A DNA stretch of 8,272 nt from JBJKRW01 sp046704445 (lineage in GTDB: Bacteria; Patescibacteriota; Microgenomatia; UBA1406; GWC2-37-13). Below are positions 7,388 to 8,272 of the stretch, in pieces. The notes under the pieces are model-generated. The model was not told where the DNA came from, searched no databases, and saw only the letters and a program-made list of their open reading frames with translations. A program made the translations under genes and the position numbers. Numbering within the stretch: position 1 is the first letter of the stretch; each line of letters begins with the position of its first letter. Location: positions 1-8,272 of the forward strand of contig JBJKRW010000064.1 of NCBI GenBank assembly GCA_046704445.1, read 5' to 3'.

Positions 7388-7401
7388 ATGATATAAATCA
7401 T
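7388..7401. promoter_or_regulatory. FNR/CRP-like operator dyad B
   Basis: ATGAT-ATAA-ATCAT has perfectly symmetric 5-bp arms with a 4-bp spacer and matches FNR-type TTGAT-N4-ATCAA at all but the outermost base of each arm. Its centre, 7394.5, lies 41.5 bp before the predicted plus-strand transcription start (about 7436), which is the standard class II activator position for CRP/FNR proteins. It is also about 72.5 bp upstream of the minus-strand start, a position used at some class I sites. It could thus serve both directions. Confidence 0.65.
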
Positions 7402-7429
7402 TTAATAATGTCGTTTGGATGACTATAAT
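7401..7429 (+). promoter_or_regulatory. Promoter of the exported-protein gene (perfect -10, weak -35)
   Basis: A consensus TATAAT occupies 7424-7429. The hexamer 17 bp upstream, TTTAAT at 7401-7406, is a poor -35 and abuts dyad B, as expected for an activator-dependent promoter. Predicted initiation is near A7436, giving a leader of about 11 nt before the ATG at 7447 with no Shine-Dalgarno in it. Confidence 0.65.
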
Positions 7430-7431
7430 AG

Positions 7432-7447
7432 TGTCATTTATCTGACA
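7432..7447. promoter_or_regulatory. Dyad C, TGTCA-N6-TGACA, overlapping the start codon
   Basis: Perfect 5-bp inverted arms with a 6-bp spacer (TTTATC) run from just after the -10 into the A of the start codon. The N6 spacing is that of CRP sites (TGTGA-N6-TCACA), with altered arms. Because the predicted start (about 7436) falls inside the left arm, the mRNA would not contain the full hairpin, so a DNA operator covering the initiation site, perhaps repressive, is more likely than an RNA stem-loop. A further TGAC at 7420-7423 also pairs with the GTCA at 7433-7436 across the -10. Confidence 0.4.
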
Positions 7448-8272
7448 TGAGTGTAAAAAATCGTTCAAAACTGGTTGCGGTTTGTTCGGTTTTTAGTTTA
7501 ATATTGCAGGTTTTTCTTCCTTTTTACAGGTTTTATTCTTTTCCGGTCAACGCAAGCGAACCCGTAAAAGCCGATTTGACTTTTGATAATTCAGTAAACG
7601 AATTTCGTTTGAAACTCAACAATCAGGATGCAGGTGCGGAAGGGCCGATTGAATACGTGATTGCTTACAGAGACAGCGATAAAAACGAGGCAATAACCGG
7701 TACCAGGGATAAAGATGTTCAGGATAATTTCGACAAAACGTTTTATGCGGGGACTTGTTCTTCAAACGGAGCGTGCGTACCTCATCAGGTAATTCGGGGT
7801 ATACTGAAAGTCGAGATGAAGACACAGAGCTGGATTACCGCGCAAAAATTTTCCGTTGATGACGGAAAGTTAATCATGAATGAAGAATTTGCGCCTGAAG
7901 GCCTGGACTTGAACGATAGAGAAAATTTTTGGCTTGAACACGGTGCAGATGCTTCCCCCTCGCCTTCCGAAACTCCGACCGTATCACCCTTGACGCCCAC
8001 CTTGACCATTGTTCCCACAGAGCAGCCGGAACTATCGCCTGTTATTGCTGATTCAGGAAGCGTGCAATCAAGTGCTGTTGAAGGGGTCTTAGAAACCACC
8101 ACGGTATCTTCGAATTCCTGCAGATCCGATTTATTAAACAACTGCCTTTTGACCGATAAATCCGATTATGCACCGACCGAAACCGCGATTATTACCGGTT
8201 ACGGATTTCAGCAAAATACCGCATATTTGCTTACCATTACCGCTCAGTATTATTCAAGTACCTATACGATAC
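7447..8272 (+). CDS. Exported Ig-like surface protein with Pro/Ser/Thr linker (3' truncated)
   Basis: The frame is open from the ATG at 7447 to the window's end (275 codons, no stop), so this is the N-terminal part of a larger protein. Residues 1-36 form a signal peptide: basic start (KNRSK), hydrophobic core (about 9-26) and likely cleavage after FPVNA. Residues 37-168 form a beta-rich domain with a cysteine pair, Cys104 and Cys110, in YAGTCSSNGACVPH (100-113). A low-complexity linker rich in Pro, Ser and Thr covers about 169-200, a typical extracellular spacer and possible O-glycosylation region. After Cys225 and Cys233, the segment DKSDYAPTETAIITGYGF (237-254) begins a bacterial Ig-like fold. 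The protein is probably displayed on the surface or secreted; whether it is anchored cannot be seen. No specific function is recognised. It has its own promoter and operator-like dyads and is divergent from the minus-strand regulator. Confidence 0.85.
   Translation, partial: MSVKNRSKLVAVCSVFSLILQVFLPFYRFYSFPVNASEPVKADLTFDNSVNEFRLKLNNQDAGAEGPIEYVIAYRDSDKNEAITGTRDKDVQDNFDKTFYAGTCSSNGACVPHQVIRGILKVEMKTQSWITAQKFSVDDGKLIMNEEFAPEGLDLNDRENFWLEHGADASPSPSETPTVSPLTPTLTIVPTEQPELSPVIADSGSVQSSAVEGVLETTTVSSNSCRSDLLNNCLLTDKSDYAPTETAIITGYGFQQNTAYLLTITAQYYSSTYTI

Noticed and set aside
7616..8141. Minus-strand open frames opposite the exported-protein gene (7616-7825 and 7785-8141)
   Set aside because: The plus-strand frame across the same bases has a signal peptide, linker and Ig-like segment, which explains the region; the antisense products show no coherent domain.
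1..8272. tRNA, rRNA, CRISPR array, insertion sequence or attachment site
   Set aside because: I saw no cloverleaf, regularly spaced direct repeats, transposase-like protein or terminal inverted repeats anywhere in the window.

Overview
The window looks like a cell-surface glycan locus from an AT-rich bacterium. The likely source is Candidate Phyla Radiation (Patescibacteria), perhaps Microgenomates. I infer this from the gene families: GT-C transferases of this style, CRP-like regulators with a degenerate ligand pocket, and an exported Ig-like protein with a Cys-rich segment of a kind I associate with that group. No phylogeny was run. The genetic code is standard, since TGA serves as a stop at 3207, 4786 and 6024.

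Positions 1-6664 hold six plus-strand genes packed as one operon that extends upstream of the window. In order they are: a sugar-nucleotide aminotransferase (5' end missing), a GT2 glycosyltransferase, two polytopic GT-C-type glycosyltransferases, a secreted TIM-barrel glycoside hydrolase with a C-terminal beta-sandwich, and a CRP/FNR-family regulator. Junctions are overlaps of 56 or 14 nt (depending on the start), 11 nt, 4 nt and 4 nt, plus one 1-nt gap. Almost none of the starts has a convincing Shine-Dalgarno sequence.

Positions 6665-7321 hold a second CRP/FNR-family regulator on the minus strand. It is paralogous to the first and meets it stop codon to stop codon with no intervening base. 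Neither protein has an FNR-type Fe-S cysteine cluster or the cAMP-binding Arg/Ser of CRP, so the signal they sense is unknown.

Positions 7322-7446 are a compact divergent control region. A minus-strand promoter sits so close to the regulator's ATG that the mRNA should be leaderless. Two tandem FNR/CRP-like dyads lie 23 bp apart. The second is centred about 41.5 bp upstream of the predicted start of a plus-strand promoter with a perfect -10 and a poor -35, the geometry of a class II activator site. A third dyad overlaps the start codon of the plus-strand gene.

Positions 7447-8272 (running off the window) begin a large exported protein with a signal peptide, a Cys-containing beta-rich domain, a Pro/Ser/Thr linker and the start of an Ig-like domain. 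My working model is that the operon makes and trims a surface glycan, that the exported protein is a surface component and possible glycan acceptor, and that one or both regulators coordinate the two. The functional links are inferred from gene order and site geometry.
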